DNA from: Haliea sp.
GTDB lineage: Bacteria; Pseudomonadota; Gammaproteobacteria; Pseudomonadales; Halieaceae
Length of the DNA: 24,226 nucleotides
Reading direction: 5' to 3'
Assembly: GCA_016704305.1 (NCBI GenBank)
Contig: JADJAL010000050.1
Coordinates: 1 to 24,226 of the forward strand
Under the pieces are notes generated by a model that saw only the letters and a list, made by a program, of their open reading frames with translations, was not told the origin of the DNA and searched no databases. A program made the position numbers and the translations under genes. Below are positions 1 through 8,595 of the stretch, piece by piece (position 1 is the stretch's first letter; the number at the start of each line of letters is the position of its first letter).

Positions 1-1247
1 TGGGGAATTGGCGAAACCCAGGTCGGCGATGAAGATCGACATGGTAAAGCCGATGCCGCCCAGCAGGCCGACACCCAGGATGTGTTTCATATCCAACCCC
101 GGCGGCAAGGTCGCCCAACCCATTTTGACCGCCAGCCAGGTAAGTCCCGCGATGCCGATGGGTTTGCCCAGCAGGAGCCCGGCCAGTACCCCAACATGAC
201 GGGGTGCTGGAAGTTCTGTGCGAACCCGGAGAAATTCACGGGAATGCCGGCATTGGCCAGCGCAAAAATCGGGATCACCAGATAGGCGACTGGCAGGTGC
301 AATGTATGCTCCAGGCGTTGCGCCGGCGCCTGCACTAGCCGTACCCCGTCGCCCAGCGATGTCACCAGCGAGCGGAACTGGCTGTTCTTGATGATGTCCG
401 CCTGATCGGTGATGGAATTGAGCATTTTGACGGAGGTCTCCTTTACCCGCTCAACGAATAGCTCGGGTTCAAACTTGGGGCGAATCGGGATCACGAAAGC
501 CACTATGATCCCTGCGATGGTGGAGTGGACGCCGCTCGTCAACATCGCGGCCCACAGCACTGCGCCCACGATCGCGTAAGGCAGTGGCCTGCGGATGCCG
601 CCCAGGTTCAGCGACCAGGAACAGTGTGCAAACGCCCGCATAGGCCAGTGCTGCGAGATTGAGGTTATCGGTATAGAACAGGGCAATGACCGCAACGGCG
701 CCGAGGTCATCGACGATGGCCAGCGCAATCAGGAAGGTCACCAGGCTTTTCGGCACACGACTGCCGAGCAAGGTCAGGGCACCGACGGCAGGCGATATCC
801 GTGGCCATCGGAATGCCCCAACCGGCAGCGGTTGGCCCCGTGGGATTGAACGCCAGGTAGAACAGGGCGGGAACCGCCATGCCGCCGAAGGCGGCCATAA
901 TGGGCAGCAGCGCCTGCTTAAGAGACGACAACTCCCCTACCATCAGTTCGCGCTTCAGTTCCAGGCCGATGATGAAGAAGAACATCGCCATCAGCGCTTC
1001 ATTGATCCAATGGTGAATCGACAGCGAAAAGGTATGGCTGCCAGGGTGATGCCGACTTGCGTATGCAGGAAATGCTCGTAATCGCCACGCATCTGGCTGT
1101 TGGCGATCGCCAGCGCGATGACTGCGCAGATCATCAGCATGACACCGCTGGTAGTCTGGCGGTGGATAAACTCTTCCAGTGGCGTTAACAGCCGATCAAA
1201 CGACTTCTCCCATGGCGCGTTGTGGATACCTTTTTACCGATTGGCAT
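1..1247 (-). pseudogene. nhaA: Na+/H+ antiporter NhaA, multiply frameshifted, C-terminus beyond the left edge
   Basis: Stitching three frames gives a nearly complete NhaA, an inner-membrane Na+/H+ exchanger for pH and sodium homeostasis. Recognisable pieces in order are the HRQTTSG start of the first helix (about 1165), ALMAMFFFIIGLELKREL (about 990-940), the ion-binding IVDDLGAVAVIALFYT (about 720-675; the Asp pair of the family), IFALANAGIPV (about 255), and GIGFTMSIFIADLGF near the left edge. The best start is ATG at 1247, with AAGGAG 11 bases upstream, overlapping the end of the preceding pyrD/pyrK-like gene by 14 bases. Frame breaks lie near 1226, 1046, 792 (two bases), 614 and 197. Each looks like loss of one or two bases, mostly in a short run, and I found no independent nonsense codon. 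Real decay and sequence error are both possible; the family assignment is secure. Confidence 0.85.
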
Positions 1248-2892
1248 GTGGCGAACAACTCCTTACACGGATAATTGCGATCCCAACACACAGGAACGGG
1301 CCGTCTACGCACAGGCGGCGACCATCCGGCGTCGCGCACGCGCCGCAGATGCCCACCCCGCATTTCGTGAGGTAATCGATCGAGCTGAAGATCTGTCCGG
1401 GTTGGCAGAACTCGCGCTGTACGGCGTTGGCGGCATGCACCATGGGGGCGGGACCGCAGTTGTAAAAGACCAGCTTCTCGCGCTCCGCCGGGCTCATCGC
1501 CTGCAGTCGTTCACGCAACAATTCGGTGACGACACCGTGGTAGCCCGCGCTGCCGTCGTCAGTGGCGACATGGACCTCGGCTATACGGCGGCATTCCTCC
1601 AGGTAGTACAGGCGCTCCGCACTGCGGGCGCCGACGAACACCTCCGCGTTGCCAAAATCGCGCGCAATCTGGTACACGGCGGCGAGGCCGGTGCCGCCCG
1701 CCACCGCGATAATATTGGCATCCTCCGGCGGCGCCACGGGAATGCCGTGCGGGCCGCGCACATACGCCTGCGAGCCTGGCGGCAGGTCCATCAGGGCGTG
1801 GGTGAAACTGCCGACATCGATCACCGCCAGCGTGAACGGGTCATCGGTCAGCGCAGAGAACGGCTTCTCGCCCAGCCCTGGAATCCACAGGAAGACGAAC
1901 TCGCCGGCCTGGATATTGAGCTTGCGATCGAAGGCCAGCAGGGCGATGTCGGCGCACACACGCGTGTTTGCGACCAGCGTCACCGGGCGGAACTGCATGT
2001 CGATGTCGTAACGAATCTGCGCTTCGGCGCGATTGGTGCCGCGCTCCAGGTCGCCGCTGAGCGTCCTGAAGTAGGTGCCGATTTCCTCGGTCGTCAGCCC
2101 GGTAAGCGCCGAGCCCACGCCCACCACGCTTGCGCCTGCGCCGAAGTAAGCGCGCACATCGTCGGCGCTGCTGACGCCGCCGCAGCCGATGATCGGGCAG
2201 TTCGCCACCGCGGCAATCTCTCGTACGCATTTCAGGCCGATGGGCAGAATGCCCTTGCCCGACATGCCGCCCACGCCGTTGCTCAGCACCGGGTGGCCGT
2301 GTGCCGCTGTATAGCCCGGGCCCACGGTGTTGATCGCGCACAAGCCATCGGCGCCGCCGGCTATGGCCGCCTCGGCGATCACCGCGATGTTCGGCGCATT
2401 GGGGGTGAGTTTGGGAATCACCGGGATATCCACCACCGCTTTCACGGCGGCGGTGATGTCGCGCACCAGCTCCGGGTCCTGGCCCATCGCCATGCCGTAG
2501 CCCTTGGCGTGCGGGCAGGACAGGTTCAGTTCCAGCCCGTCCGATACCGGCGCCAGGATTTTGGCGACGGCGACAAACTCCTCCAGGCTGCCGCCAAATA
2601 TTGAGGTCAGCAAAAAGCGGTCCGCCGGAACTTTAAGTGCCGCCAACGCATCCCGCGAGGCGTGAGCACCCGGGTTGGTCAGCCCCACCGCATTGACGAA
2701 GCAGCCCGGCGCGTACTGGCTGTACACCGGTTCGCGATTTCCCGCGCGCGGCTGAAGCCCGATACTCTTGGTGGTGACCACGCCGACTTCCGGCATGTGG
2801 TCAAAAATGTACTGGATGATCGGGGTGGCGGTAGTGACGATACCCGAGGGGATGGTGAAAGGGCCGGACAGCGTTTTACCAAAAAATTCCAT
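1234..2892 (-). CDS. Dihydroorotate dehydrogenase-like / PyrK-like electron-transfer fusion flavoprotein
   Basis: The 552-residue protein joins two units usually encoded separately. Residues 1-300 are a class 1 PyrD-type FMN barrel: ELNLSCPH holds Cys126 at the place of the class 1 catalytic base, followed by KLTPN, INTV and GCGGVSSADD. Residues about 305-533 resemble PyrK, the FAD/NAD(P)H subunit: a nucleotide-binding GGTG near 395, then Cys511, Cys516, Cys519 and Cys528 in the spacing of the PyrK [2Fe-2S] site. The likely reaction is NAD-linked oxidation or reduction of dihydroorotate or a related pyrimidine. The barrel also resembles the C-terminal domain of dihydropyrimidine dehydrogenase (GQDPELVR), but that enzyme's catalytic Cys position is Met here. 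ATG at 2892 fits the family N-terminus better than TTG at 2898; no strong ribosome site is visible. The final 19 residues are unmatched and overlap the nhaA start. Confidence 0.85.
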   Translation of the reverse strand: MEFFGKTLSGPFTIPSGIVTTATPIIQYIFDHMPEVGVVTTKSIGLQPRAGNREPVYSQYAPGCFVNAVGLTNPGAHASRDALAALKVPADRFLLTSIFGGSLEEFVAVAKILAPVSDGLELNLSCPHAKGYGMAMGQDPELVRDITAAVKAVVDIPVIPKLTPNAPNIAVIAEAAIAGGADGLCAINTVGPGYTAAHGHPVLSNGVGGMSGKGILPIGLKCVREIAAVANCPIIGCGGVSSADDVRAYFGAGASVVGVGSALTGLTTEEIGTYFRTLSGDLERGTNRAEAQIRYDIDMQFRPVTLVANTRVCADIALLAFDRKLNIQAGEFVFLWIPGLGEKPFSALTDDPFTLAVIDVGSFTHALMDLPPGSQAYVRGPHGIPVAPPEDANIIAVAGGTGLAAVYQIARDFGNAEVFVGARSAERLYYLEECRRIAEVHVATDDGSAGYHGVVTELLRERLQAMSPAEREKLVFYNCGPAPMVHAANAVQREFCQPGQIFSSIDYLTKCGVGICGACATPDGRRLCVDGPFLCVGIAIIRVRSCSPHANR

Positions 2893-2969
2893 AGTCAAGA
2901 TAACGGGCTCGTGCGTCGATGGACTGGGCGTTTAGCAATTCGCGCAAGTATACGGGACAGCGGCAGCCT

Positions 2970-3971
2970 TTACTGCTTCTTCTTCGCACCGAACGGGTAC
3001 GCGCCGCCGCTCTCGCTCTTGGGCGGGATCTTTAGCGACAGCAGCATCGTCACCACCAGCGTGGCCGCCGTGAAGGCCAGCGACCAGACCACCGGGATCT
3101 TATACACATCCATCAGCAGCATCTTCGCGCCAATGAATACCAGCACAATCGCCAGTCCGTAGCTGAGCAGGTGGAAGCGGTCGTGCATGTTGGCAAGCAG
3201 GAAGTACATCGCGCGCAGGCCGAGGATCGCGAACACGTTGGACGTGAGCACGATGAAGGGGTCGGTCGTGATCGCGAAGATGGCCGGGATCGAATCGACC
3301 GCGAACACGACGTCGACGATGCCGATCAGCAGGATCACCACCAGCAGCGGCGTGGCCATCTTCACGCCGTTGACCATGGTGAAGAACTTCTCGCCGTCAT
3401 ACTGCGGCGAGATATTGAAATGGCTGCGCACCCATTTAAGCGCCGGGTTCTCGTCCAAATCGGGCTCCTGGCCCGCCGCCCACCACATCTTGATGCCGGT
3501 GAACAGCAGGAACGCACCGAAGATATAGAGTATCCAGTGGAACTGTGCGATCAGCCAGGCGCCCAGCAGGATCATCACCGCGCGCAGCACCAGGGCTCCC
3601 AGGATTCCGAACATCAGCACGCGCTTCTGGAATTCGTTCGGCACTGCGAAGTACGTGAACAGCATCAAAAACACGAAGATATTGTCGACCGCAAGCGCCT
3701 TCTCGATCAGGTAGCCGGTCAGGAATTCGAGCGACCTGGCGGAGGCCAGCTCGCGCGCGGCTTCGTCGCTGCCCGCGCCACCGAGGTACCACCACAGCCA
3801 GCCCATGAAGACGAAGGATACGCCGACCCACACGAGAGACCAGATGGCCGCCTCCCGCGTGCTCACGCGGTGCGCGCCCTGCTTGCTCATCACAAAGAAA
3901 TCGACCAGCAGCGCGACAAGCACGAACGCAGCGAACAGGGACCACATGAGTGGGGAGCCAATGGATTGCAT
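2970..3971 (-). CDS. TerC/Alx-family integral membrane protein (probable metal-ion exporter)
   Basis: A 333-residue protein with about nine hydrophobic segments and the TerC family (PF03741) signatures: IEKALAVDNIFVFLMLF near residue 90, and VFAVDSIPAIFAITTDPFIV followed by NVFAILGLRAMYFLL in the second half. The acidic residues inside these two repeat helices are the presumed metal site. Length and sequence match the Alx branch, which in Escherichia coli exports manganese; tellurite resistance is the older label for the family. ATG at 3971 is preceded by AAAGG at good spacing. The gene is followed after 77 bases by the PyrD/PyrK fusion on the same strand. The upstream region has no convincing yybP-ykoY manganese riboswitch, which controls E. 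coli alx, so regulation here looks different. Confidence 0.92.
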   Translation of the reverse strand: MQSIGSPLMWSLFAAFVLVALLVDFFVMSKQGAHRVSTREAAIWSLVWVGVSFVFMGWLWWYLGGAGSDEAARELASARSLEFLTGYLIEKALAVDNIFVFLMLFTYFAVPNEFQKRVLMFGILGALVLRAVMILLGAWLIAQFHWILYIFGAFLLFTGIKMWWAAGQEPDLDENPALKWVRSHFNISPQYDGEKFFTMVNGVKMATPLLVVILLIGIVDVVFAVDSIPAIFAITTDPFIVLTSNVFAILGLRAMYFLLANMHDRFHLLSYGLAIVLVFIGAKMLLMDVYKIPVVWSLAFTAATLVVTMLLSLKIPPKSESGGAYPFGAKKKQ

Positions 3972-4046
3972 GAGAGCCTTTCATGAGAGTTGCAGCGGAT
4001 CGCGAGGCCGTACACACGGTGGTGCATGCCGAAGCGTTCTCGCTGG

Positions 4047-4074
4047 AGTATAAAACAATCAGGTACGGAGTCGA
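4047..4074 (-). promoter_or_regulatory. Possible sigma-70-type promoter upstream of the TerC gene
   Basis: On the minus strand a -10-like TATACT (4052-4047) is preceded after 16 bases by TCGACT (4074-4069), four of six matches to the -35 consensus. It lies about 75 bases before the TerC start codon, in the 172-base gap after selO. This is a motif match only. Confidence 0.25.
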
Positions 4075-4143
4075 GCTAAGGTTTTGTGAAACAGGGTTGC
4101 CCGACCGGGTCAGCCTCCTGTGCGGGTGTCGGTATTGCCTGCC

Positions 4144-5637
4144 TCAAGTGCCGCAAAACGTCTGCTGCACCACCTGTTCCGGTTTGGGGGGTGTCGCGTA
4201 CAGCGCCAGTTCGCTGCGGTACTCCCAGGGATTGGCCAACACCTCCACCAACTGGTGGAACACGCTGAGATCATTGCTGTCGGTCGCTGCGGCGATGGCG
4301 GCTTCCACCAGGTGGTTGCGCGGGATGAACACCGGGTTGGCGCGGTACATCAGGGCCTGCCGCTCTTCGCTGGTACTGGTTTCCTGCGTCATCCTCAGGC
4401 GCCAGCGCTCCAGCCACGGGTGCAGCGCTTCCGGAAACTCAAACAGATTGGCCACACTTTGCTCGTTGTCAGTGCGCTCATGTGCCAGGTCCGCCAGCCG
4501 CCGAAATGCCAGTGTGAAGTCGAGTCGGTGCTCCGCCATCAATTGCCACAGGTCTTCCACCAGCGCGGTGTCCTGCTCGGCTGATTCTTCCAGGCCCAGT
4601 TCCCGCAAGCCCAGCTTGCGTGCGATGCCCTGCGCGTTGGCGCGCAGGAATTGGTCGGGGAACGCGTCGATAGCCTGTTGCGCCAGTGCGACCGCGCTCT
4701 CCGGGTCCTCGTCCAGCAGCGGCAGCAGCGCCTGGGCGAGGCAGGAGAGGTTCCAGTGCGCGATACCGGGTTGGCTGCGATACGCATAGCGCCCGTTGTG
4801 GTCTATCGAGCTGTACACCTGTTCCGGGTTAAAGGTGTCCATGAACGCGCAGGGACCGTAGTCGATGGTCTCCCCGCAAATCAACATGTTGTCGGTATTC
4901 ATCACGCCGTGGATGAAGCCCAGCGACTGCCACTGCGCGATCAATTGCGCCTGCCTGGAAATCACGCCTTCCAGCAACGCCAGCACCGGATTCCCGGTAT
5001 TCGCGGCCTGCGGGTAGTGCCGCTCGATCACATGGTCGGCCAGCAGGCGCAGTGCCTCGGTATCCTTGCGCGCGGCGTAATATTGGAAGGTGCCGATGCG
5101 GATGTGGCTGCTGGCCACGCGCGCCAGCACCGCGCCGGGCAGGAAGCGGTCGCGCGCGACAATCTCGCCGGTGGTCGCCGCCGCCAGCGAGCGCGTCGTG
5201 GGCACGCCGAGGCGGTGCATGGCCTCGCTGACGATATACTCGCGCAGCACCGGCCCCAGCGGCGAACGGCCATCGCCGCCGCGCGACCAGGGCGTGGGGC
5301 CGGAGCCCTTCAGTTGCAGGTCGAAGCGGCGGCCATCCGGCGCCACCACCTCGCCCAGCAGCACGGCGCGGCCATCGCCCAGCTGCGGGTTGAAACCGCC
5401 GAACTGGTGCCCCGCGTACGCGGTGGCGATGGGCTCGGCGCCTGGCGGGAGCGCATTGCCAGCTACCATCGCGATGCCCGCGTCGGAGTCCAGCCACTCG
5501 AGGTCGATGCCCAGCGCAGTCGCCAATTCCACGTTGACCCGAATCGGGCCCGGCTCGGCCACCGGTTCGGGCTCCTGCCGGGCATAAAAGCGGTCCGGAA
5601 GCCGCGCGTAACTGTTGTCGAAGGCAATAGGGTCCAT
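4144..5637 (-). CDS. selO: SelO/YdiU-family protein adenylyltransferase (AMPylase)
   Basis: The 497-residue protein is a full-length member of the SelO family (UPF0061), a pseudokinase-fold enzyme that binds ATP in flipped orientation and transfers AMP to Ser, Thr or Tyr of target proteins, with a role in redox stress. Visible landmarks are AYAGHQFGGFNPQLGDGR (residues 73-90), Lys110 in QLKGSGPTPWSRGGDGRSPL, Glu133 in LREYIVSEA, Asp249 and Asn250 in GVMNTDNM, and Asp259 in IDYGPCAF. These correspond, with a constant offset of three, to the Lys, Glu, Asn and Asp used in the Pseudomonas SelO structure as I remember it. The protein ends in TFCGT, a Cys-containing tail where some homologues carry selenocysteine. 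ATG at 5637 has AAAGGAG eight bases upstream. It stands alone, divergent from the amidohydrolase gene. Confidence 0.95.
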   Translation of the reverse strand: MDPIAFDNSYARLPDRFYARQEPEPVAEPGPIRVNVELATALGIDLEWLDSDAGIAMVAGNALPPGAEPIATAYAGHQFGGFNPQLGDGRAVLLGEVVAPDGRRFDLQLKGSGPTPWSRGGDGRSPLGPVLREYIVSEAMHRLGVPTTRSLAAATTGEIVARDRFLPGAVLARVASSHIRIGTFQYYAARKDTEALRLLADHVIERHYPQAANTGNPVLALLEGVISRQAQLIAQWQSLGFIHGVMNTDNMLICGETIDYGPCAFMDTFNPEQVYSSIDHNGRYAYRSQPGIAHWNLSCLAQALLPLLDEDPESAVALAQQAIDAFPDQFLRANAQGIARKLGLRELGLEESAEQDTALVEDLWQLMAEHRLDFTLAFRRLADLAHERTDNEQSVANLFEFPEALHPWLERWRLRMTQETSTSEERQALMYRANPVFIPRNHLVEAAIAAATDSNDLSVFHQLVEVLANPWEYRSELALYATPPKPEQVVQQTFCGT

Positions 5638-6118
5638 CAGTCGGACTCCTTTGAGGTGTTGGGCTATTGGCAGAAAACCGGGTCACGCAGTGACTGCGGA
5701 AGAACGAGCTCGGATGATGCCGCAATGACAGGCGACTATCCAGCTTGTGCGGGGGTTGTTGGTGCTGTCTTGTAGGCTTCGTTTCGGAGCAGGCCGGAAT
5801 TAGCGGAGTTTTATTATCTCAGTTGAATGTGATCGCCCTGAGGAGAATGTGAGTTGCATCCATTGCTGGGGCCGTGTGGCGACAGGACGTCGCCACGCGA
5901 GCCTGGCCGGCCGCGCCTGCACATGGATGTACGCTTTTTGGCGTGCCCCAGTAATGGATGCAACTCACATTCTCCGGAACACTCTAAAATTAAAACCGAG
6001 CCGCAGTCGAAAATATCGCGGGTTGACGACAGCTCCTGGTGGTGGCTTGATACGCAGTTCGCAACAAACGCCCCGCAAAAAATGCCAGCACCAAACGCTG
6101 AACGAGAGGATATACACC
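5638..6118. other. Intergenic region between divergent selO and the amidohydrolase gene
   Basis: There is no credible gene in these 481 bases. An open frame from 5849 runs into the amidohydrolase, but its first 90 residues come from the palindromic element and plain intergenic DNA. The only structured part is the inverted-repeat element at 5842-5975. Both flanking genes must be transcribed from here, yet I see no strong promoter; a TTGACG at about 6023 has no good -10 partner. An AGAGGA site lies eight bases before the GTG at 6119. Confidence 0.6.
5842..5975. repeat. 134-bp palindromic element with 31-bp inverted arms and an inner hairpin
   Basis: Left arm 5842-5872 (GGAGAATGTGAG...CTGGGGC) and right arm 5945-5975 are reverse complements at 30 of 31 positions; the single difference still allows a G:U pair. 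The 72-base interior holds a second hairpin, GTGGCGAC (5876-5883) against GTCGCCAC (5889-5896) with a five-base loop. It also holds GCGAGCCT (5897-5904) and ACATGGATGTA (5921-5931), two words also found, on the other strand, inside the 20.2-kb composite element. No protein is encoded. It looks like a non-autonomous palindromic element of MITE or REP type. I see only one copy in the window. Confidence 0.85.
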
Positions 6119-7990
6119 GTGGCAAAGAAAACCTGGGATACCCTGATCCGCAACGCGCTGGTGTTCGACGGTACCGGCCTGGCGCCGCAATACATCGACA
6201 TCGCGATTAAAGACGGGCGTATCGCCGCGCGCGGCAACAGCCTCCCCGTCACACAGGCCGCGCGCGTGATAGACGGCGAGGGCCAGTGGCTGATGCCGGG
6301 CCTGCTCGATATCCACACCCATCTGGACCTTGAGGTCGACCTGGAACCCGGCCTGGCCGAGGTGGTGCGCCACGGCACCACTACCGTGCTGGTGGGCAAT
6401 TGCAGCCTCGGCACCTGTTTTGGCAGCCAGCAGAGCGGCGAGCAAAACCCGATCGTCGACTGTTTCACGCGCGTGGAGAACATCCCGAAATCCGTGCTGC
6501 GCCAGTGCGTGGACGCCGTGCAGTGGGATAACACCGGCGACTACCTGGACCACTTTGAGAATCTCCCGCTCGGCCCCAATATTGGCGCATTTATTCCCCA
6601 CTCCATGCTCAGGATCGAGGCGATGGGACTGCGCGATAGCGTCAGCCGCGAGCCCACCGAAGCGGAGCTGGCGCGCATGGAAGAACTGCTGGAGGCGGGC
6701 ATGGCCCAGGGCTACCTCGGCATGAGCACCGACGGCCTGCCGTTCCACTACCTGGCCACCGAGCCCTTCACCGCCAAGCGCATTCCCACCCAGTTCGCCA
6801 GTTTTAAAGAGATGAAGCGGTTGCTCAAGGTGCTGCGCAAACACGATCGCGTGTGGCAGACCACGCCGATCATCGAGAACCGCGCCAAAGCCTTCCTGTA
6901 TTTCCTGCTCACCAGCGGACGCCTGTTTGGCAAGACGCTGAAGACCTCGGCGCTGTCGGTCATGGAATTCGTGCTGATGCCCGGCGCTCACAAGACGTTC
7001 CTCGGCTTTGCCGCGCTGCTGAACAGCTCGCTGTTGAAGGGCAACCTGCACTTCCAGGCGCTCGGCACCAACTTCCGAGTCTGGTCCGATGGCATTGTCT
7101 CGCCGCTGTACGAGGAGCTGGACTCCACCTGCGAGCTGATTGCCAAGGAATACGACGATGTTGAAGGGCGCATGGCGCTGCTCAACAACCCCGAATTCGT
7201 GCGGCGCTTTCGCGCGGACTGGCAGCACGGCCGGCGCGGTCGAAACCTCGCCCACCTCAAGGCGAAGCTGGGCATGCCGGACAATATCGTGGTGCGCGAC
7301 CTGCACCTGATGATCTTCGATGGCGCGCCGGTCGCCGATTGGGACGGCGAGAGCATGCAGGCTGTTTACGACCGGCTGGAGCGCTTCCAGCTCGGGGCTG
7401 TCGGTGCAGCGCGCTCGGACGCCGAGCGCGAGGCTTTCGAGAAGTTTCCCCGGCCTATTCGCGATGACGCGGAGTTCATGCTGCACCTGATGCGCACCTA
7501 CGATAAAGCGTTCCGCTTCTGGGTGGATGTGGGCAACGCCGGCAATCGCGCCACGCTGGACATCCTGCTGTACAAGCACGCGATGCCGGGGTTCAACGAC
7601 TCCGGTGCGCACATCACCAACATGGCCTTCTTCGACGCCAACCTCATGTCGCTGAAACTGGCGCAGGCCAAGTCACTGCAAACCGTCAGCACCATCGTCA
7701 AACGATTGACACGCGAGCCGGCGGAATTTTTTGGCCTGGACGTGGGCAGCCTGGAGATCGGCGCGCAGGCGGATATCGTGCTGATTGACCCGGAAGCGCT
7801 CAAAACCTGGGACTCCAACGACAATCGCGTGCTGGAGTATCGCGAGCTGTTCAAGCACAAGCAGATGTTCAATCGCTCCGAGGGCGTGGTGAAGACGGTG
7901 TTGATCAACGGCGAGCCAGCGTGGCAGAACGGGCAGGCCACCGAGGCATTGGGAACGCAGCGAATGGGACGGGCACTGCGCGCGGCGTGA
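6119..7990 (+). CDS. N-acyl-D-amino-acid deacylase-like amidohydrolase
   Basis: The 623-residue protein belongs to the metal-dependent amidohydrolase superfamily, closest to D-aminoacylases. After an N-terminal beta domain (LIRNALVFDGTG) it has PGLLDIHTHLDLE with His66 and His68 as metal ligands, then HGTTTVLVGNCSLG with Cys95, the Cys ligand typical of D-aminoacylases. PGFNDSGAHITN carries the presumed catalytic Asp494, and the C-terminus has the closing beta-domain motif VGSLEIGAQADIVLIDPEAL. The likely reaction is hydrolysis of an N-acylated D-amino acid or a similar amide; the substrate cannot be read from sequence. It is longer than the roughly 480-residue characterised enzymes. GTG at 6119 was chosen because AGAGGA lies eight bases upstream and homology starts at once; the open frame continues upstream only through repeat DNA. 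No signal peptide is seen. Confidence 0.88.
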   Translation: MAKKTWDTLIRNALVFDGTGLAPQYIDIAIKDGRIAARGNSLPVTQAARVIDGEGQWLMPGLLDIHTHLDLEVDLEPGLAEVVRHGTTTVLVGNCSLGTCFGSQQSGEQNPIVDCFTRVENIPKSVLRQCVDAVQWDNTGDYLDHFENLPLGPNIGAFIPHSMLRIEAMGLRDSVSREPTEAELARMEELLEAGMAQGYLGMSTDGLPFHYLATEPFTAKRIPTQFASFKEMKRLLKVLRKHDRVWQTTPIIENRAKAFLYFLLTSGRLFGKTLKTSALSVMEFVLMPGAHKTFLGFAALLNSSLLKGNLHFQALGTNFRVWSDGIVSPLYEELDSTCELIAKEYDDVEGRMALLNNPEFVRRFRADWQHGRRGRNLAHLKAKLGMPDNIVVRDLHLMIFDGAPVADWDGESMQAVYDRLERFQLGAVGAARSDAEREAFEKFPRPIRDDAEFMLHLMRTYDKAFRFWVDVGNAGNRATLDILLYKHAMPGFNDSGAHITNMAFFDANLMSLKLAQAKSLQTVSTIVKRLTREPAEFFGLDVGSLEIGAQADIVLIDPEALKTWDSNDNRVLEYRELFKHKQMFNRSEGVVKTVLINGEPAWQNGQATEALGTQRMGRALRAA

Positions 7991-7991
7991 G

Positions 7992-8007
7992 GCGCACCGC
8001 AGTGCGC
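7992..8007. terminator. Small perfect hairpin between convergent genes
   Basis: GCGCAC (7992-7997), a four-base loop and GTGCGC (8002-8007) form a perfect GC-rich stem directly after the amidohydrolase stop and before the end of the convergent DedA gene. There is no U-tract, so termination activity is uncertain. Confidence 0.3.
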
Positions 8008-8028
8008 GACAGGTTCGGTATGAAACGC

Positions 8029-8589
8029 CTAGTTGGTGCGCTTTTTGGTCAGCAGGCGGAACGACCAGAAGCCGAGGCCGACTATGGCCATTACCGCGAA
8101 AAAGCCCAATTCATAACGCTTGATATCACCGAGTACGGCCTCGATCGCCACGCCGAAGGAATAGCCCAGGCTGCCAACCGCGACGGCCCACACCGCCGCG
8201 CCAATCATGTTGAGTATGAAGAATTTCGCGCGCGGAACATTCGCCGCCCCGAGCAGAAACGGGGTTACTGAGCGTATCCCGTACAGGAACCTGAACCCGA
8301 GGATCAGCAGGGTCTGGTGCTTCTCCAGCATCGCGAGCACCTTCTCCGATTTCGCCTTCCAGTGCGGCCGTTTCTGCAGCAACCTGCCGCCGTTCCTGCG
8401 ACCGATATAGAAGAAGGTCTGGTCGCCGGCCATACTGCCGAGAAAGGCGCACAGCATCACCCAGGGCAGTTCAAGAAAGCCGCGATGCGCGGCGAAGCCC
8501 CCGAGCACAAGTATCGTCTCCCCTTCGAGGAACGTGCCGATCACGATGGCCAGATAGCCGTAGTTGGCGACCAATTCTTCCAGCGACAT
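8029..8589 (-). CDS. DedA-family (SNARE-associated/VTT domain) inner-membrane protein
   Basis: The 186-residue protein has the DedA pattern (PF09335): FLEGETILVLGGFAAHRG near residue 20, GDQTFFYIGRRNGGRLL near 55, and the conserved FRFLYGIRSVTPFLLGA near 100, followed by two C-terminal helices. The acidic residue of the first motif and the arginines of the last are typical of family members needed for membrane-potential maintenance and lipid-carrier recycling; some DedA proteins flip undecaprenyl phosphate. Length is normal. Start ATG 8589 lies six bases after the cupin stop codon, with AGGA upstream inside the cupin gene end, so the two are almost surely co-transcribed and probably translationally coupled. 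It is the last gene of the 9652-8029 cluster. Confidence 0.92.
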   Translation of the reverse strand: MSLEELVANYGYLAIVIGTFLEGETILVLGGFAAHRGFLELPWVMLCAFLGSMAGDQTFFYIGRRNGGRLLQKRPHWKAKSEKVLAMLEKHQTLLILGFRFLYGIRSVTPFLLGAANVPRAKFFILNMIGAAVWAVAVGSLGYSFGVAIEAVLGDIKRYELGFFAVMAIVGLGFWSFRLLTKKRTN

Positions 8590-8595
8590 AAAGCG

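Noticed and set aside
1222..2604. A 460-codon open frame on the plus strand opposite the PyrD/PyrK fusion
   Set aside because: Its composition (His, Ala and Arg rich) is the usual antisense shadow of a GC-rich gene, with no recognisable domain. The minus-strand protein has clear family motifs.
1234..2892. Dihydropyrimidine dehydrogenase (PreA/PreT type)
   Set aside because: The N-terminal barrel followed by a PyrK-like C-terminus is the wrong domain order, the DPD catalytic Cys position is Met, and the ferredoxin-type Cys clusters of PreA are missing.
3972..4143. yybP-ykoY manganese riboswitch upstream of the TerC/Alx gene
   Set aside because: I could not find the conserved loop sequences or the paired stems, although this class would be expected from E. 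coli alx.
4651..5775. A 374-codon plus-strand frame opposite selO
   Set aside because: It is an antisense shadow; selO matches its family over the entire length.
5849..6118. N-terminal extension of the amidohydrolase by 90 residues
   Set aside because: It translates the palindromic element and intergenic DNA. A good ribosome site precedes the GTG at 6119, where family similarity begins.
5990..7612. A 540-codon minus-strand frame opposite the amidohydrolase
   Set aside because: It is a GC-rich antisense shadow with no motif, and it lies opposite a full-length, motif-bearing amidohydrolase.
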